Shown: piece by piece, positions 35,292-44,519 of the stretch | How the letters are laid out: each line of letters starts with the position of its first letter | How positions within the stretch are numbered: position 1 is the first letter of the stretch | Source: Pedobacter zeaxanthinifaciens | GTDB lineage: Bacteria; Bacteroidota; Bacteroidia; Sphingobacteriales; Sphingobacteriaceae | NCBI RefSeq assembly: GCF_003313335.1 | Contig: NZ_QMHP01000003.1 | Location: forward strand, 1 to 64,000 | Reading direction: 5' to 3' | Length of the DNA stretch: 64,000 nt | The notes under the pieces: generated by a model | Told to the model about the DNA's origin: nothing | Seen by the model: only the letters and a program-made list of their open reading frames with translations | Databases searched by the model: none | Made by a program: the position numbers and the translations under genes

Positions 35292-35942
35292 ATGGCAATT
35301 TATAGATTTAGGATTTCCTTTGAAGATTACGACGACATTAGCCGCGAGATAGATATTAAGAGCAATCAAACTTTCGAAGATTTGCATAGGGCCATACACC
35401 GCAGCACTGGATATGATGCGGATAAGTCTTCTTCATTTTATGTAAGTACAGATAACTGGATTAAAGGTGAAGAAATTGCCATCCATCCTAACCAACGCAA
35501 AATTGATAATGGCGTAACGTTAATGGAAAAGTCTAAATTGAGCAGTTTTATTGATGATCCACATCAGAAATTTTACTACATCTATAATTTTGATAGACCT
35601 TATGATTTTCATGTAGAGCTCATCAAAATTATTTTGGCCGCTGATCCGAAAATCGAATATCCATATTTGGTAAAAAGCATTGGCGAAGCACCAAAAATTA
35701 TTGACAAAAGCAATATTGGAAGCTTTGCGGCAAGCACTACTGCCAACGATGATTTCGATTTCCTTAATGAAATGGATTTTGTTCCTGAAGATACAGATGA
35801 ATTGGAAGCCATGGGCGGAAGAGGAATAAACGCCGAAGAAACCCAAGAAAGCGACGAAGAGGAAGAACAGGAAGATGAATTTGGTGACGGCGAAGAAGAT
35901 TACGGGAACGACGATTACGGCAACGATAAAGACGATTACTAA
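35292..35942 (+). CDS. Plasmid pRiA4b ORF-3-like protein
   Basis: 216 residues. The N-terminal 150 match the pRiA4b ORF-3/MM3350-like fold: MAIYRFRISFEDYDDISREI, then FEDLHRAIHRSTGYD, SSFYVSTDNW and FYYIYNFDRPYDFHVELI. The C-terminal 35 residues are almost all Asp, Glu, Gly and Asn (EESDEEEEQED-like), a disordered acidic tail. Family members sit on both plasmids and chromosomes and the role is not known. It is a single gene between the CCA enzyme and miaA. Confidence 0.8.
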   Translation: MAIYRFRISFEDYDDISREIDIKSNQTFEDLHRAIHRSTGYDADKSSSFYVSTDNWIKGEEIAIHPNQRKIDNGVTLMEKSKLSSFIDDPHQKFYYIYNFDRPYDFHVELIKIILAADPKIEYPYLVKSIGEAPKIIDKSNIGSFAASTTANDDFDFLNEMDFVPEDTDELEAMGGRGINAEETQESDEEEEQEDEFGDGEEDYGNDDYGNDKDDY

Positions 35943-36015
35943 TCAACCCGTAAGTATCAAGCCAACTGATTAATCAATTGCGCCTAATTCATTTCGAAAC
36001 TCAAAGTTACGATTC

Positions 36016-36915
36016 ATGAAAACTCTCATTGTGGTAGTAGGGCCAACAGCAATTGGCAAAACAGCATTAGCTATTGAACTTGCCCAACGTTACCAAACGG
36101 AGATTATTTCTGCGGATTCTCGACAGTTTTTTAAGGAAATGAGCATTGGTACGGCAAAGCCATCAGTGGAAGAACTTGCCGCCGCACCTCATCATTTTAT
36201 AGGTTCCCATAGCGTCAATCAGTTTTTTAGCACCGGCGATTTTGAAGTTCAAGCGCTTGCATTAATGGAGCAGCTATTCCAGCAGCACAACGTTTTAATC
36301 ATGGTTGGCGGCTCTGGGTTGTATATCAATGCGGTTTGCAACGGGTTAGATGATATGCCGGAAATTGACCTTAACGTTCGCGAAAAGCTTAACCAACAAT
36401 TTACTACCGAAGGCATTGATGCCATTAGAAGGCAACTTGCAGCGCTAGATCCTGCATATTTCGAGAAAGTTGATCAGAGCAATCCCCAACGGATGATTCG
36501 CGGGTTGGAAGTGGTGCTATCTACCGGACAAAAGTTAAGTTCCTTTTTAACTTCCAATAAAAAGCAACGTCCGTTTAACATTGTAAAAGTTGGCTTAAAT
36601 ACGGATAGGGCTCAACTCTATGCTCAAATCAATCACCGTGTGGACAAAATGGTTGATGTAGGATTGATTGACGAAGTAAAATCGCTACTGCCTTACAGGG
36701 AACTTAATGCGCTAAAAACAGTTGGGTATTCAGAAATTTTCGATTACTTAGATGGCACAACTGATTTAACCACCGCCATTGATAAAATCAAACAAAATAC
36801 CCGCAGATTTGCCAAGCGCCAATTAACCTGGTTTAAAAAAGATTTGGATACCGTTTGGTTTGAACCGGGGAAAAACGAAGAAGTCATCCAATTCTTGGCT
36901 CAACAAATTTCTTAA
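36016..36915 (+). CDS. miaA: tRNA dimethylallyltransferase
   Basis: Transfers a dimethylallyl group to A37 of tRNAs that read UNN codons. The 299 residues carry the P-loop VVVGPTAIGKTALAIELA, EIISADSRQFFKEMSIGTAK with the substrate-binding Asp-Ser, the H-bond network segment APHHFIGSHSVNQFFSTGDF, and the C-terminal TRRFAKRQLTWFKKD. Length is normal. Its downstream neighbour, a flavin-dependent oxidoreductase, has a separate promoter. Confidence 0.96.
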   Translation: MKTLIVVVGPTAIGKTALAIELAQRYQTEIISADSRQFFKEMSIGTAKPSVEELAAAPHHFIGSHSVNQFFSTGDFEVQALALMEQLFQQHNVLIMVGGSGLYINAVCNGLDDMPEIDLNVREKLNQQFTTEGIDAIRRQLAALDPAYFEKVDQSNPQRMIRGLEVVLSTGQKLSSFLTSNKKQRPFNIVKVGLNTDRAQLYAQINHRVDKMVDVGLIDEVKSLLPYRELNALKTVGYSEIFDYLDGTTDLTTAIDKIKQNTRRFAKRQLTWFKKDLDTVWFEPGKNEEVIQFLAQQIS

Positions 36916-36947
36916 CATACATCAAAAACTTTAAACCTGGCATGTTT

Positions 36948-36955
36948 TATCTTTG
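36948..36955 (+). promoter_or_regulatory. -7 element of the luciferase-like oxidoreductase gene
   Basis: TATCTTTG, exact match, 19 bases before the ATG at 36975. It overlaps the longer frame starting at 36942, ruling that start out. Confidence 0.55.
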
Positions 36956-36974
36956 TAACAAAGAAAGGAACTAC

Positions 36975-38006
36975 ATGGAATTAGGTATTGGAATGTTCGG
37001 CGATTTACAAATTGATGCTAACGGCAAAGTACAATCGGCGCAACAACGTTTACAGGAAATAATAGAAGAAATTAAGTTGATGGACCAAGTTGGTCTGGAT
37101 TTTTACGGCATTGGCGAACACCATAGACCTGACTATGCCGTATCAACCCCCGAAATTATATTGGCTGCGGCGGCCACAGTTACTAAAAATATCAAATTGG
37201 GCAGTGCAGTTTCTGTGCTAAGCTCGTCTGACCCGGTAAGGCTTTACCAGAGTTTTGCTACTGTTGATTTAATTTCAAATGGCCGTGCTGAATTGATGGC
37301 TGGACGAGGCAGCTTTATTGAATCATTCCCTTTGTATGGTTACAATTTGGGTGATTATGATGCTTTGTTTGATGAAAAGCTTAACCTTTTGGTAAAGATC
37401 AACCAGGAAGAAACCATCTCTTGGAAAGGCAAGTTTAGACCTGAGCTGAAAGATCAACAAATATTACCGAGAGCGGTAGACAACAATTTGAAAATGTGGG
37501 TTGCTGTTGGAGGAACACCTGCCTCTGTAGTACGTGCCGGAAAATTAGGCTTACCAGTAATGTTTGCAATTATCGGTGGCAATCCGGCGCAGTTTCAACC
37601 ATTGTTTGAGTATTATAAACAAGCTTACGAAGATGCGGGACACGATATGAGCAAGTTTCAAGTTGGTGTACACATGCATGCTTTTTTCGGGGAAGAAAGC
37701 CAAGCAACAGCTGATTATTATTACCCTGTTTATTCGGCACAAATGGATAGGATTGGAAAATCGAGAGGATGGCCTCCTTTCCAACGCGGGCAATATGACT
37801 TTGGCCGATCTAAACATGGCCACTTAATTATTGGCGACGCCAACGAAGCAGCAGAGAAAATCATTATGATGCACGAGCTATTTGGTTTAACCCGTTTCTC
37901 AGCTCATATGGATGTAGGCGCACCTTCTCACGAACATATGATGAAGTCCATAGAAATCTACGGAGAAAAAATTGCGCCGCAAGTGCGAAAAGCGATAGCA
38001 AAATAA
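36975..38006 (+). CDS. LLM class flavin-dependent oxidoreductase
   Basis: Bacterial luciferase-like FMN/F420-type monooxygenase family, 343 residues from the chosen start. The N-terminus MELGIGMFGDLQID, QVGLDFYGIGEHHRPDYAVS, then LGSAVSVLSSSDPVRLYQSFAT and AELMAGRGSFIESFPLYG are typical. The start at 36975 is preferred because the promoter overlaps the first codons of the alternative frame from 36942. The substrate is unknown. It faces dnaA across a bidirectional terminator. Confidence 0.88.
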   Translation: MELGIGMFGDLQIDANGKVQSAQQRLQEIIEEIKLMDQVGLDFYGIGEHHRPDYAVSTPEIILAAAATVTKNIKLGSAVSVLSSSDPVRLYQSFATVDLISNGRAELMAGRGSFIESFPLYGYNLGDYDALFDEKLNLLVKINQEETISWKGKFRPELKDQQILPRAVDNNLKMWVAVGGTPASVVRAGKLGLPVMFAIIGGNPAQFQPLFEYYKQAYEDAGHDMSKFQVGVHMHAFFGEESQATADYYYPVYSAQMDRIGKSRGWPPFQRGQYDFGRSKHGHLIIGDANEAAEKIIMMHELFGLTRFSAHMDVGAPSHEHMMKSIEIYGEKIAPQVRKAIAK

Positions 38007-38023
38007 CATATCCTATAAAAACA

Positions 38024-38057
38024 AACAAGCCCCGATGAAATCTCACCGGGGCTTGTT
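38024..38057. terminator. Bidirectional terminator between the LLM gene and dnaA
   Basis: AACAAGCCCCG (38024-38034) pairs with CGGGGCTTGTT (38047-38057), 11-bp GC-rich stem. It serves both convergent genes. Confidence 0.82.
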
Positions 38058-38076
38058 CGTATCATTTCATTGAAGA

Positions 38077-39507
38077 TTAGCTCATTTTCAATTTTTTCTG
38101 AATGTCATTCACATAAGCCTTAAACTTCTTATCTGTCTCTATTAAATCTTCCACCGTTTGGCAAGCATAAATTACCGTGGAGTGATCCCTTCCGCCAAAA
38201 AATGCACCAATAGTTTTCAATGAAGATTTAGTATGGCTTTTGGACAAATACATAGAGATTTGGCGGGCCTGTACAATTTCACGTTTACGAGTTTGCGATT
38301 TTACCATCTCAACCGGTACCTCAAAATATTCGCAAACTAACTTTTGTATATACTCCATCGAAATTTCCTTCGATGTATTTTTGATAAAGTTCTTCAACAT
38401 CTGTTTAGCTAACGCTAAATCGATGTCTTTCTTATTCAATGTAGATTGTGCCAACAAAGAAACCATTGCTCCTTCTAGCTCACGTACGTTATTGTCAATG
38501 TTATGCGCAACATACTCTACCACTTCGCCTGGCAACTCAATACCATCGGCATACATTTTCTTTTTAAGGATAGCCACACGAGTTTCTAAATCAGGCACCT
38601 GCAAATCAGCAGATAATCCCCATTTGAAACGGCTTAGCAATCTCTCTTCCAAACCAGCCAAATCTTTAGGCGCTTTATCAGAAGTTAAGATAATTTGCTT
38701 TCCTGATTGATGCAAATGGTTGAAAATGTGGAAGAAAATATCTTGCGTTTTCTCTTTTCCAGCAAAGTTGTGTACATCATCCATAATGATTACATCCATT
38801 GCTTGATAGAAGTTTACAAAGTCGTTAATGGTATTGTTTTTTAGCGAGTCAACAAATTGCTGACAGAATTTTTCGCATGAAACATAAATTACCAATTTAT
38901 CAGGCAGGTTACGTTTAATTTCGTTACCAATAGCTTGAGCTAAGTGCGTTTTACCTAAACCAACACCTCCGTATATCATTAAAGGATTAAATGAAGTGCC
39001 ACCTGGTTTTGCTGCTACAGCATAACCTGCCGAACGAGCTAAACGGTTGCAATCACCTTCAATGTAATTGTCAAAAGTATAATTTGGGTTTAACTGAGGG
39101 TCTACATTAAGTTTCTTTAAACCCGGAATAATAAACGGGTTTTTAATGTCTTTATTAATAGCAACAGGAATAGGCATCGACTGCGATTTGGCTTCAGCTC
39201 CATTACCATTGGAAGGCATGTTAGTAGTGTATGGCGAACCCGTGTTCGACGATTTGTCGACTACGATATTGTACTCCAATCTACCCTCATCTCCGAGTTG
39301 CTTTTTTACGGTTTTTCTAAGTAAACCAACATAGTGTTCCTCAAGCCATTCGTAGAAAAATAAACTAGGTACCTGTATGGTTAAAACCTTGCCTTCTAAC
39401 TTAAGGGCAGATATTGGCTCGAACCAAGTTTTGAAACTTTGATTCGGAATATTATCCTTAATAATTTGGAGACAGCTATTCCACACTTCGGTACAAGTTT
39501 TTTCCAT
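38077..39507 (-). CDS. dnaA: Chromosomal replication initiator protein DnaA
   Basis: Binds DnaA boxes and melts the origin to start replication. The 476 residues have domain I (MEKTCTEVWNSCLQIIKDNI, FKTWFEPISAL), a short linker, and domain III with NPLMIYGGVGLGKTHLAQAI (Walker A), DVIIMDDVHNFAGK (Walker B) and GLEERLLSRFKWGLS. Domain IV has the DnaA box-binding signature FFGGRDHSTVIYACQ. Complete. The DNA just upstream (39508-39701) has DnaA-box-like 9-mers. Confidence 0.97.
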   Translation of the reverse strand: MEKTCTEVWNSCLQIIKDNIPNQSFKTWFEPISALKLEGKVLTIQVPSLFFYEWLEEHYVGLLRKTVKKQLGDEGRLEYNIVVDKSSNTGSPYTTNMPSNGNGAEAKSQSMPIPVAINKDIKNPFIIPGLKKLNVDPQLNPNYTFDNYIEGDCNRLARSAGYAVAAKPGGTSFNPLMIYGGVGLGKTHLAQAIGNEIKRNLPDKLVIYVSCEKFCQQFVDSLKNNTINDFVNFYQAMDVIIMDDVHNFAGKEKTQDIFFHIFNHLHQSGKQIILTSDKAPKDLAGLEERLLSRFKWGLSADLQVPDLETRVAILKKKMYADGIELPGEVVEYVAHNIDNNVRELEGAMVSLLAQSTLNKKDIDLALAKQMLKNFIKNTSKEISMEYIQKLVCEYFEVPVEMVKSQTRKREIVQARQISMYLSKSHTKSSLKTIGAFFGGRDHSTVIYACQTVEDLIETDKKFKAYVNDIQKKLKMS

Positions 39508-39701
39508 ATCGTTTCTATAATTTATTGGTTTACAGTCCTATTAAGTGCCATTTGATAGTGCACTTTCGAGACTTCGAATATTCAAAAAATTATCAACATT
39601 CAGAATATTTTTTTGAATTATTTTGTAACTGCTTAAACTGCAATAGCATATACAAGCCCACCTCAATAATTAATGTTAATAACTATTTTTCCACATCAAT
39701 T
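39508..39701. promoter_or_regulatory. Candidate oriC / DnaA-box region upstream of dnaA
   Basis: AT-rich 194-bp gap with three 9-mers close to TTATCCACA: TTATCAACA at 39590-39598, TGTTAATAA (reverse of TTATTAACA) at 39674-39682 and TTTTCCACA at 39687-39695. Each has one mismatch. In Pedobacter-type chromosomes the origin is often put at dnaA, so this could be oriC, or only sites for dnaA autoregulation. Three imperfect boxes are weak evidence. Confidence 0.4.
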
Positions 39702-41246
39702 TTAGTACTCTCCAAACACTTCTCTTAAGCAGTTAGCTATTTCTCCTAAGGTAGCATATTCTTCCACAGCAAGCAATATAAAAGGCATTAAATTTTCGGT
39801 TCCTTTTGCTGCATTTTTCAAATCATTTAACGCTTTTGTTACAGCTGCATTATTACGTTGCGCTCTTAGTTCCTCAAGCTTTGCTGTTTGTATATTTCTT
39901 ATCGTTTCATCAACCCTAAAAACATCATCAAATGCTTCTTCTTTTTGCGTGAACTTATTTACGCCGACAATAATGCGTTCGCCACTTTCAATTTCCTTTT
40001 GGTATTGATAAGATGCATTAGCAATTTCCTGCTGAATGTAACCGTTCTCTATGGCATTAACAGAGCCCCCCATGGCATCAATCTTATCCAAATAAATATG
40101 TGCGGCAGCCTCCACCTCATCTGTTAATGTTTCTACAAAGTATGATCCAGCCAAGGGATCCACCGTATCGGTAACACCACTTTCAAATGCAATTACCTGT
40201 TGTGTGCGCAAAGCGATTTTTGCCGCAGCTTCAGTAGGTAATGATAACGCTTCGTCGTAGCCGTTGGTATGTAACGATTGTGTACCACCTAAAACCGCAG
40301 CCAAAGCTTGGTTAGAAACCCTGATTACATTATTGAGCGGTTGCTGCGCCGTAAGCGTTGAGCCGCCCGTTTGCGTATGGAAACGCAACATCATCGCCTT
40401 TTCATCAGTAGCACCCAAATCTCTCACAATTTTGGCCCACATTCTTCTTGCCGCTCTAAACTTGGCTATCTCTTCGAAAAAGTTGTTGTGGCAATTGAAG
40501 AAAAACGATAATCGCTTTGCGAAGACATTAATATCAAGCCCTTTTTGCAGGGCAGCATTAAGGTAAGCTTTGCCATTTGCCAAAGTAAATGCCAACTCCT
40601 GAACCGCCGTTGAACCAGCTTCGCGAATATGGTAGCCTGAAATGGAAATGGTATTCCACTTAGGAAGCTCCTTGCTACAATATTCAAAAATATCGGTGAT
40701 GATGCGCATCGAAGGCTTCGGTGGATAAATATAAGTACCTCTTGCAGCATATTCTTTCAAAATATCGTTCTGTATTGTTCCAGAAATTTGAGTCAAATCA
40801 GCTCCCTGCTTTTTAGCCAAGGCAATGTACATGGCTAGTAGAATAGATGCTGTGGCGTTAATGGTCATTGAAGTGGTGATTTTTTGCAACTCAATCCCAT
40901 CGAACAAAATTTCCATGTCCTTTAAAGAATCAATTGCCACACCAACCTTTCCTACTTCACCTTCGGCCATGTCGTCATCAGAATCGTACCCAATTTGTGT
41001 AGGCAAATCAAAAGCAACTGATAAACCCATTGTTCCCTGCGCTAAAAGGTAATGGTATCGCTTATTTGACTCTTCTGCTGTAGAAAAGCCGGCGTACTGG
41101 CGCATGGTCCACAAACGGCCCCTGTACATATCTTTTTGGATACCTCTAGTGAAAGGAAAACTTCCCGGCTGTTCATTATTTTCGGGTGCAGAGCTGTAAA
41201 TATCCTTAATTTCTATACCCGAAGTAGTATATCTTTTATCGCTCAT
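39702..41246 (-). CDS. Methylmalonyl-CoA mutase family protein, large (catalytic) chain
   Basis: Interconverts methylmalonyl-CoA and succinyl-CoA or a related acyl-CoA pair, with adenosylcobalamin. The 514 residues cover only the TIM-barrel substrate domain: [37 protein letters not shown], and [18 protein letters not shown] with [16 protein letters not shown]. The C-terminal B12-binding domain (DxHxxG) is absent, so a separate small B12-binding chain is needed, and none is in the window. It lies 59 bp after an unknown membrane-anchored protein gene, probably one operon. Confidence 0.9.
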   Translation of the reverse strand: MSDKRYTTSGIEIKDIYSSAPENNEQPGSFPFTRGIQKDMYRGRLWTMRQYAGFSTAEESNKRYHYLLAQGTMGLSVAFDLPTQIGYDSDDDMAEGEVGKVGVAIDSLKDMEILFDGIELQKITTSMTINATASILLAMYIALAKKQGADLTQISGTIQNDILKEYAARGTYIYPPKPSMRIITDIFEYCSKELPKWNTISISGYHIREAGSTAVQELAFTLANGKAYLNAALQKGLDINVFAKRLSFFFNCHNNFFEEIAKFRAARRMWAKIVRDLGATDEKAMMLRFHTQTGGSTLTAQQPLNNVIRVSNQALAAVLGGTQSLHTNGYDEALSLPTEAAAKIALRTQQVIAFESGVTDTVDPLAGSYFVETLTDEVEAAAHIYLDKIDAMGGSVNAIENGYIQQEIANASYQYQKEIESGERIIVGVNKFTQKEEAFDDVFRVDETIRNIQTAKLEELRAQRNNAAVTKALNDLKNAAKGTENLMPFILLAVEEYATLGEIANCLREVFGEY

Positions 41247-41305
41247 TATTTGATTATTTTTGGTCAGTTAATTGTTCAAATGCAATTTAGATATGATCAA
41301 ACTAC

Positions 41306-41836
41306 CTAAAAAAGTTGGTGTATATCCTGTTTAATCAATCCAATTGTTAGCTCGTATGGATTTTCATCAATTTCGCTCATGTAATGTAGCACCTTTTTGC
41401 TTAGCTCAACACCGGAGGCGTCCACGGGTAGGTTTTTTACCGCATTGTTCACCATAGCAATAGTGTCGTCTTTTAATTTTCTGATGACATTCCAAGTACC
41501 GGCCTCCAAATACAACTGCTGTGTAATGTTATGTTGAAACTCTGTTTTAATTTCGTTAACCGCCATCAACTGCAATGCGCTAATTTCAATTCCTTGCTGG
41601 TGCAAACGTAGCAACAAGTTAGCGGGGTTAATCCTATCCACGAAAATGATCATGCGCTCATGCGCCTGAAGTCGAAGCTGCAACAAAGGGGTCTTATCTT
41701 CATCGGGCGGCGTAGCATTATCAATTGTTTTAGTAGTTTGCAACTGCCTACCGAACAAGTAATACACCACAACTGCAACAATTACGCCTGCCGTGGTTAA
41801 ACTTGAAGCGTAAAGAAAATATTTACTTAAATCCAT
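41306..41836 (-). CDS. Membrane-anchored protein of unknown function
   Basis: 176 residues: one N-terminal membrane helix (about 8-28, FLYASSLTTAGVIVAVVVYYLF), a short Pro/Asp/Glu-rich linker, then a soluble helical domain (about 50-176) with LQLRLQAHERMIIFVDRINP and LYLEAGTWNVIRKLKDDTI. The domain appears to be a Bacteroidota-restricted family; I cannot name a function. It starts the transcript that continues into the methylmalonyl-CoA mutase large-chain gene. Confidence 0.75.
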   Translation of the reverse strand: MDLSKYFLYASSLTTAGVIVAVVVYYLFGRQLQTTKTIDNATPPDEDKTPLLQLRLQAHERMIIFVDRINPANLLLRLHQQGIEISALQLMAVNEIKTEFQHNITQQLYLEAGTWNVIRKLKDDTIAMVNNAVKNLPVDASGVELSKKVLHYMSEIDENPYELTIGLIKQDIHQLF

Positions 41837-41899
41837 TTTAGTTTTGTTTATACACCGTAATATTAGCCCTAACTACAGGCAAAAATGTACATAAATATT

Positions 41900-41907
41900 T
41901 ATATTTG
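41900..41907 (+). promoter_or_regulatory. -7 element of the IscA-type gene
   Basis: TATATTTG, exact consensus, 21 bases before the ATG at 41929. It overlaps the TTG-started longer frame (41905), arguing against it. Confidence 0.55.
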
Positions 41908-41928
41908 TTTGTCATAATTTTAAATAAG

Positions 41929-42282
41929 ATGAGTAGCACAGTTGAAACAAGTTTTGCACCAGTATCCTTTACAGAAGGCGCAGTGAAAGAGCTGATAAAG
42001 CTTAAAGACCAACAGGAAATTGCCGATGATTTTGGTTTACGCGTTGGTGTTGAGGGAGGTGGCTGTTCAGGAATGAACTACGTTTTAGGCTTCGACCAGA
42101 AAAAAGAAGGTGATCAGGAATTTGTAATTGATGGCATTAAAGTGTTTATGCACAAAGCTCATCAAATGTATTTGCTAGGCATGCAAATAGACTGGCAAGA
42201 TGGCCTAAATTCTAGAGGATTTACTTTTAACAATCCAAATGCAGCTAGCACATGTGGCTGCGGCACTAGTTTTTCCGTTTAG
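41929..42282 (+). CDS. Iron-sulfur cluster assembly A-type protein (IscA/SufA/ErpA family)
   Basis: A 117-residue Fe-S carrier. The three conserved cysteines are visible: one in VEGGGCSGMNYVL and two in the C-terminal STCGCGTSF. The N-terminal segment (SFTEGAVKELIKLKDQQEI) is also typical. I chose the ATG at 41929. The longer TTG-initiated frame overlaps the promoter. No other isc/suf gene is adjacent, so it stands alone, as ErpA/SufA-type genes often do. Confidence 0.92.
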   Translation: MSSTVETSFAPVSFTEGAVKELIKLKDQQEIADDFGLRVGVEGGGCSGMNYVLGFDQKKEGDQEFVIDGIKVFMHKAHQMYLLGMQIDWQDGLNSRGFTFNNPNAASTCGCGTSFSV

Positions 42283-42334
42283 TTTAACCTTAGTTGCAAC
42301 AACAATAAAACAAAATACTTTGTAACATTTAAAG

Positions 42335-42366
42335 AAGTCTCGTTGTCTTAACAGCGAGACTTTTTA
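42335..42366 (+). terminator. Rho-independent terminator of the IscA-type gene
   Basis: AAGTCTCG-TTGT stem with ACAG-CGAGACTT, loop CTTA, then TTTTTATTT. Confidence 0.85.
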
Positions 42367-42428
42367 TTTAACCACAAGCCACGCTTTTATTACTATATTA
42401 GCAAAGCCAGCAATTATTATATCTAAGT

Positions 42429-43661
42429 ATGACCTACACGGAAAACGTACGATTAGCAATGCAATCCATTAAAAGTAACCGTTTGCGTACTTTTTTAACT
42501 GCGTTGATTATTGCTATAGGTATATCTGCATTAGTAGGCATATTAACTACCATTAAAGCTATTGAGCGGAAAATGACCGATGCTTTCTCAAGCATGGGCG
42601 CCAACTCCTTCACTATTAGAAATAGAGGTACCGGCATTAGGATTGGTGGTTCTGGCGAGCGTCCAAAAAGTTACAAACCCATTAGGTATGAAGATGCGCT
42701 GAAATTCAAAGAAAGATCCAACACCCCCGGCGGAGTTTCCATCAGTGTTTTTGCAAGCAATGGCGCTACCGTAAAATACGAGCAAGAAAAAACTAATCCG
42801 AACATTAACATTAGAGGTATTGATGAAAACGGACTAGCAGCACAAGGTTTAGAATTAGCACAAGGCCGTAGCTTTAACGAAGCTGAATCTCTAAATGGGC
42901 CAAACATTTGTGTTATTGGCTCTGAAATAGCAAAAACCTTGTTTAAAGATAATGTTGCTTTAGATAAAATCATCACCGCTGGTAATAACAGACTAAGGGT
43001 GATTGGTGTACTTGCGGCCAAAGGTTCAAGCATGGGCGCTAGTATTGACAGAGCGGTTTATGTTCCTTTGTTTAAAGCTAAAGTAATTAATGCTAACAGC
43101 AACCCTTCCTATACCATTACCGTGATGGTACCTAGTGCTGATTTAGTGGATAACGTTATTGGAGAATCTACTTCGACTTTCAGAGCCATCCGAAAATTAA
43201 AAATTGGACAAGGCGATAATTTTGAAATTACCAAAAGCGATGCGGTTGCCCAAACTTTAATTGAAAATTTGAAAGTAGTTACTATTGGCGGTATGGCAAT
43301 TGGCATTATTACGCTTCTTGGCGCTTCTATAGCCTTAATGAACATTATGCTGGTATCAGTAACTGAACGTACCCGAGAAATTGGCATAAGAAAAGCCATA
43401 GGGGCCAACCCGTCGGTGATTAGAAAGCAATTTTTGATTGAAGCGATAGTTATTTGCTTGCTGGGAGGCATCTTAGGCATTTTGTTAGGCATCGCCATTG
43501 GCAACCTTGTTTCCATGTTTATGGGCGGAGGGTTCATTATCCCTTGGCTGTTTATTATGCTGGGCTTAGCGCTATGTATTACCGTAGGTATCCTTGCGGG
43601 TTACTATCCTGCGCAAAAAGCATCAAAATTAGATCCAGTAGAGGCTTTGCGCTACGAGTAA
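42429..43661 (+). CDS. ABC transporter permease, MacB type
   Basis: A 410-residue inner-membrane protein with the MacB layout: N-terminal membrane helix (RTFLTALIIAIGISALVGIL, about 20-40), a periplasmic MacB-core domain (about 45-270) and three C-terminal helices. The FtsX-like motif SVTERTREIGIRKAIGA lies between the first two of these. The end GYYPAQKASKLDPVEALRYE is the family hallmark. The ATPase and any adaptor are not adjacent, so the cargo cannot be inferred. It probably moves lipids, peptides or lipoproteins or transmits force. Confidence 0.9.
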   Translation: MTYTENVRLAMQSIKSNRLRTFLTALIIAIGISALVGILTTIKAIERKMTDAFSSMGANSFTIRNRGTGIRIGGSGERPKSYKPIRYEDALKFKERSNTPGGVSISVFASNGATVKYEQEKTNPNINIRGIDENGLAAQGLELAQGRSFNEAESLNGPNICVIGSEIAKTLFKDNVALDKIITAGNNRLRVIGVLAAKGSSMGASIDRAVYVPLFKAKVINANSNPSYTITVMVPSADLVDNVIGESTSTFRAIRKLKIGQGDNFEITKSDAVAQTLIENLKVVTIGGMAIGIITLLGASIALMNIMLVSVTERTREIGIRKAIGANPSVIRKQFLIEAIVICLLGGILGILLGIAIGNLVSMFMGGGFIIPWLFIMLGLALCITVGILAGYYPAQKASKLDPVEALRYE

Positions 43662-43732
43662 AACGTTCCGAAGGATTTCCCGTCCAACCTTACTATATGC
43701 CTATATTGCTAAACGGCGTTATAGCTATTCGG

Positions 43733-44470
43733 TTACAGCAACAGGTTATTTAACTGGCCTTGCTTAATCAATTTTTCTACCCTAGCACTCAATAAACTGT
43801 CTGTGAGTGCTCTTGCATGGCGCATATGATGCATATCACTCCCTAAAAAAGAAATGCAATTATGATCCACTAAACTTTCCGCAGCACTTTTAACGCCTTT
43901 ACCATAGTAACCTGTTAAAGAAATTGTATTGAGCTGCAAGAAACAGCCATACTCCTTTATTTGCAAATAGTTTTCTATACTACCGTGATAATATGGATAT
44001 CGTTCAGGATGGGCCAATACGGGATAAAAACCAGCATCTTGAATTCTAAAAAGTACATCTAGTAAGTTAGGCGGCTGATTGATATAGGAGAGCTCAAACA
44101 AAAGGTAGTTGTCGCCAAAGCCTAATACTTGCTTTTTTTCGAGTTTGTTAATAAAAGTTTCGTCAAAATAATACTCAGCCGCCGCTTCAACTTTCAAATC
44201 AATTTGATGCTGTTGCAAAGCTTCTTCCAAAACAGCCAAACCACCGCGGATGCTATCAGGCGTGTTTCTATAAAAGTCAGCCATTACATGTGGCGTAGCA
44301 ATTACTTTCTTAAATCCTAATTCTACATATTTTTTTGCCATTGCAACAGCAGCCTCCACATTCGGGGCGCCATCGTCAATTCCTGGGATAATATGAGAGT
44401 GCATATCCGTCCCTAGCGATGAAAAATCGATGGTGGGCTTTTTAGCACGGCTTTTAAATAATCCAAACAC
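43733..44470 (-). CDS. CpsB/CapC-type tyrosine-protein phosphatase (PHP family)
   Basis: Manganese-dependent phosphatase that dephosphorylates capsule-control tyrosine kinases. The 245 residues have the PHP metal motifs DMHSHIIPGIDDG, KKVIATPHVMADFY, AAEYYF, VLAHPERYPYY and FLGSDMHHMRHA. It is the last gene of the nucleotide-sugar operon that starts with UDP-glucose dehydrogenase, which supports a role in polysaccharide output. The matching kinase is not in the window. Confidence 0.88.
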   Translation of the reverse strand: MFGLFKSRAKKPTIDFSSLGTDMHSHIIPGIDDGAPNVEAAVAMAKKYVELGFKKVIATPHVMADFYRNTPDSIRGGLAVLEEALQQHQIDLKVEAAAEYYFDETFINKLEKKQVLGFGDNYLLFELSYINQPPNLLDVLFRIQDAGFYPVLAHPERYPYYHGSIENYLQIKEYGCFLQLNTISLTGYYGKGVKSAAESLVDHNCISFLGSDMHHMRHARALTDSLLSARVEKLIKQGQLNNLLL

Positions 44471-44519
44471 AAAGTGAAGTTAAAAGTAAAAAGACAAAAG
44501 TGAAAATGCTTCCAGCAAA

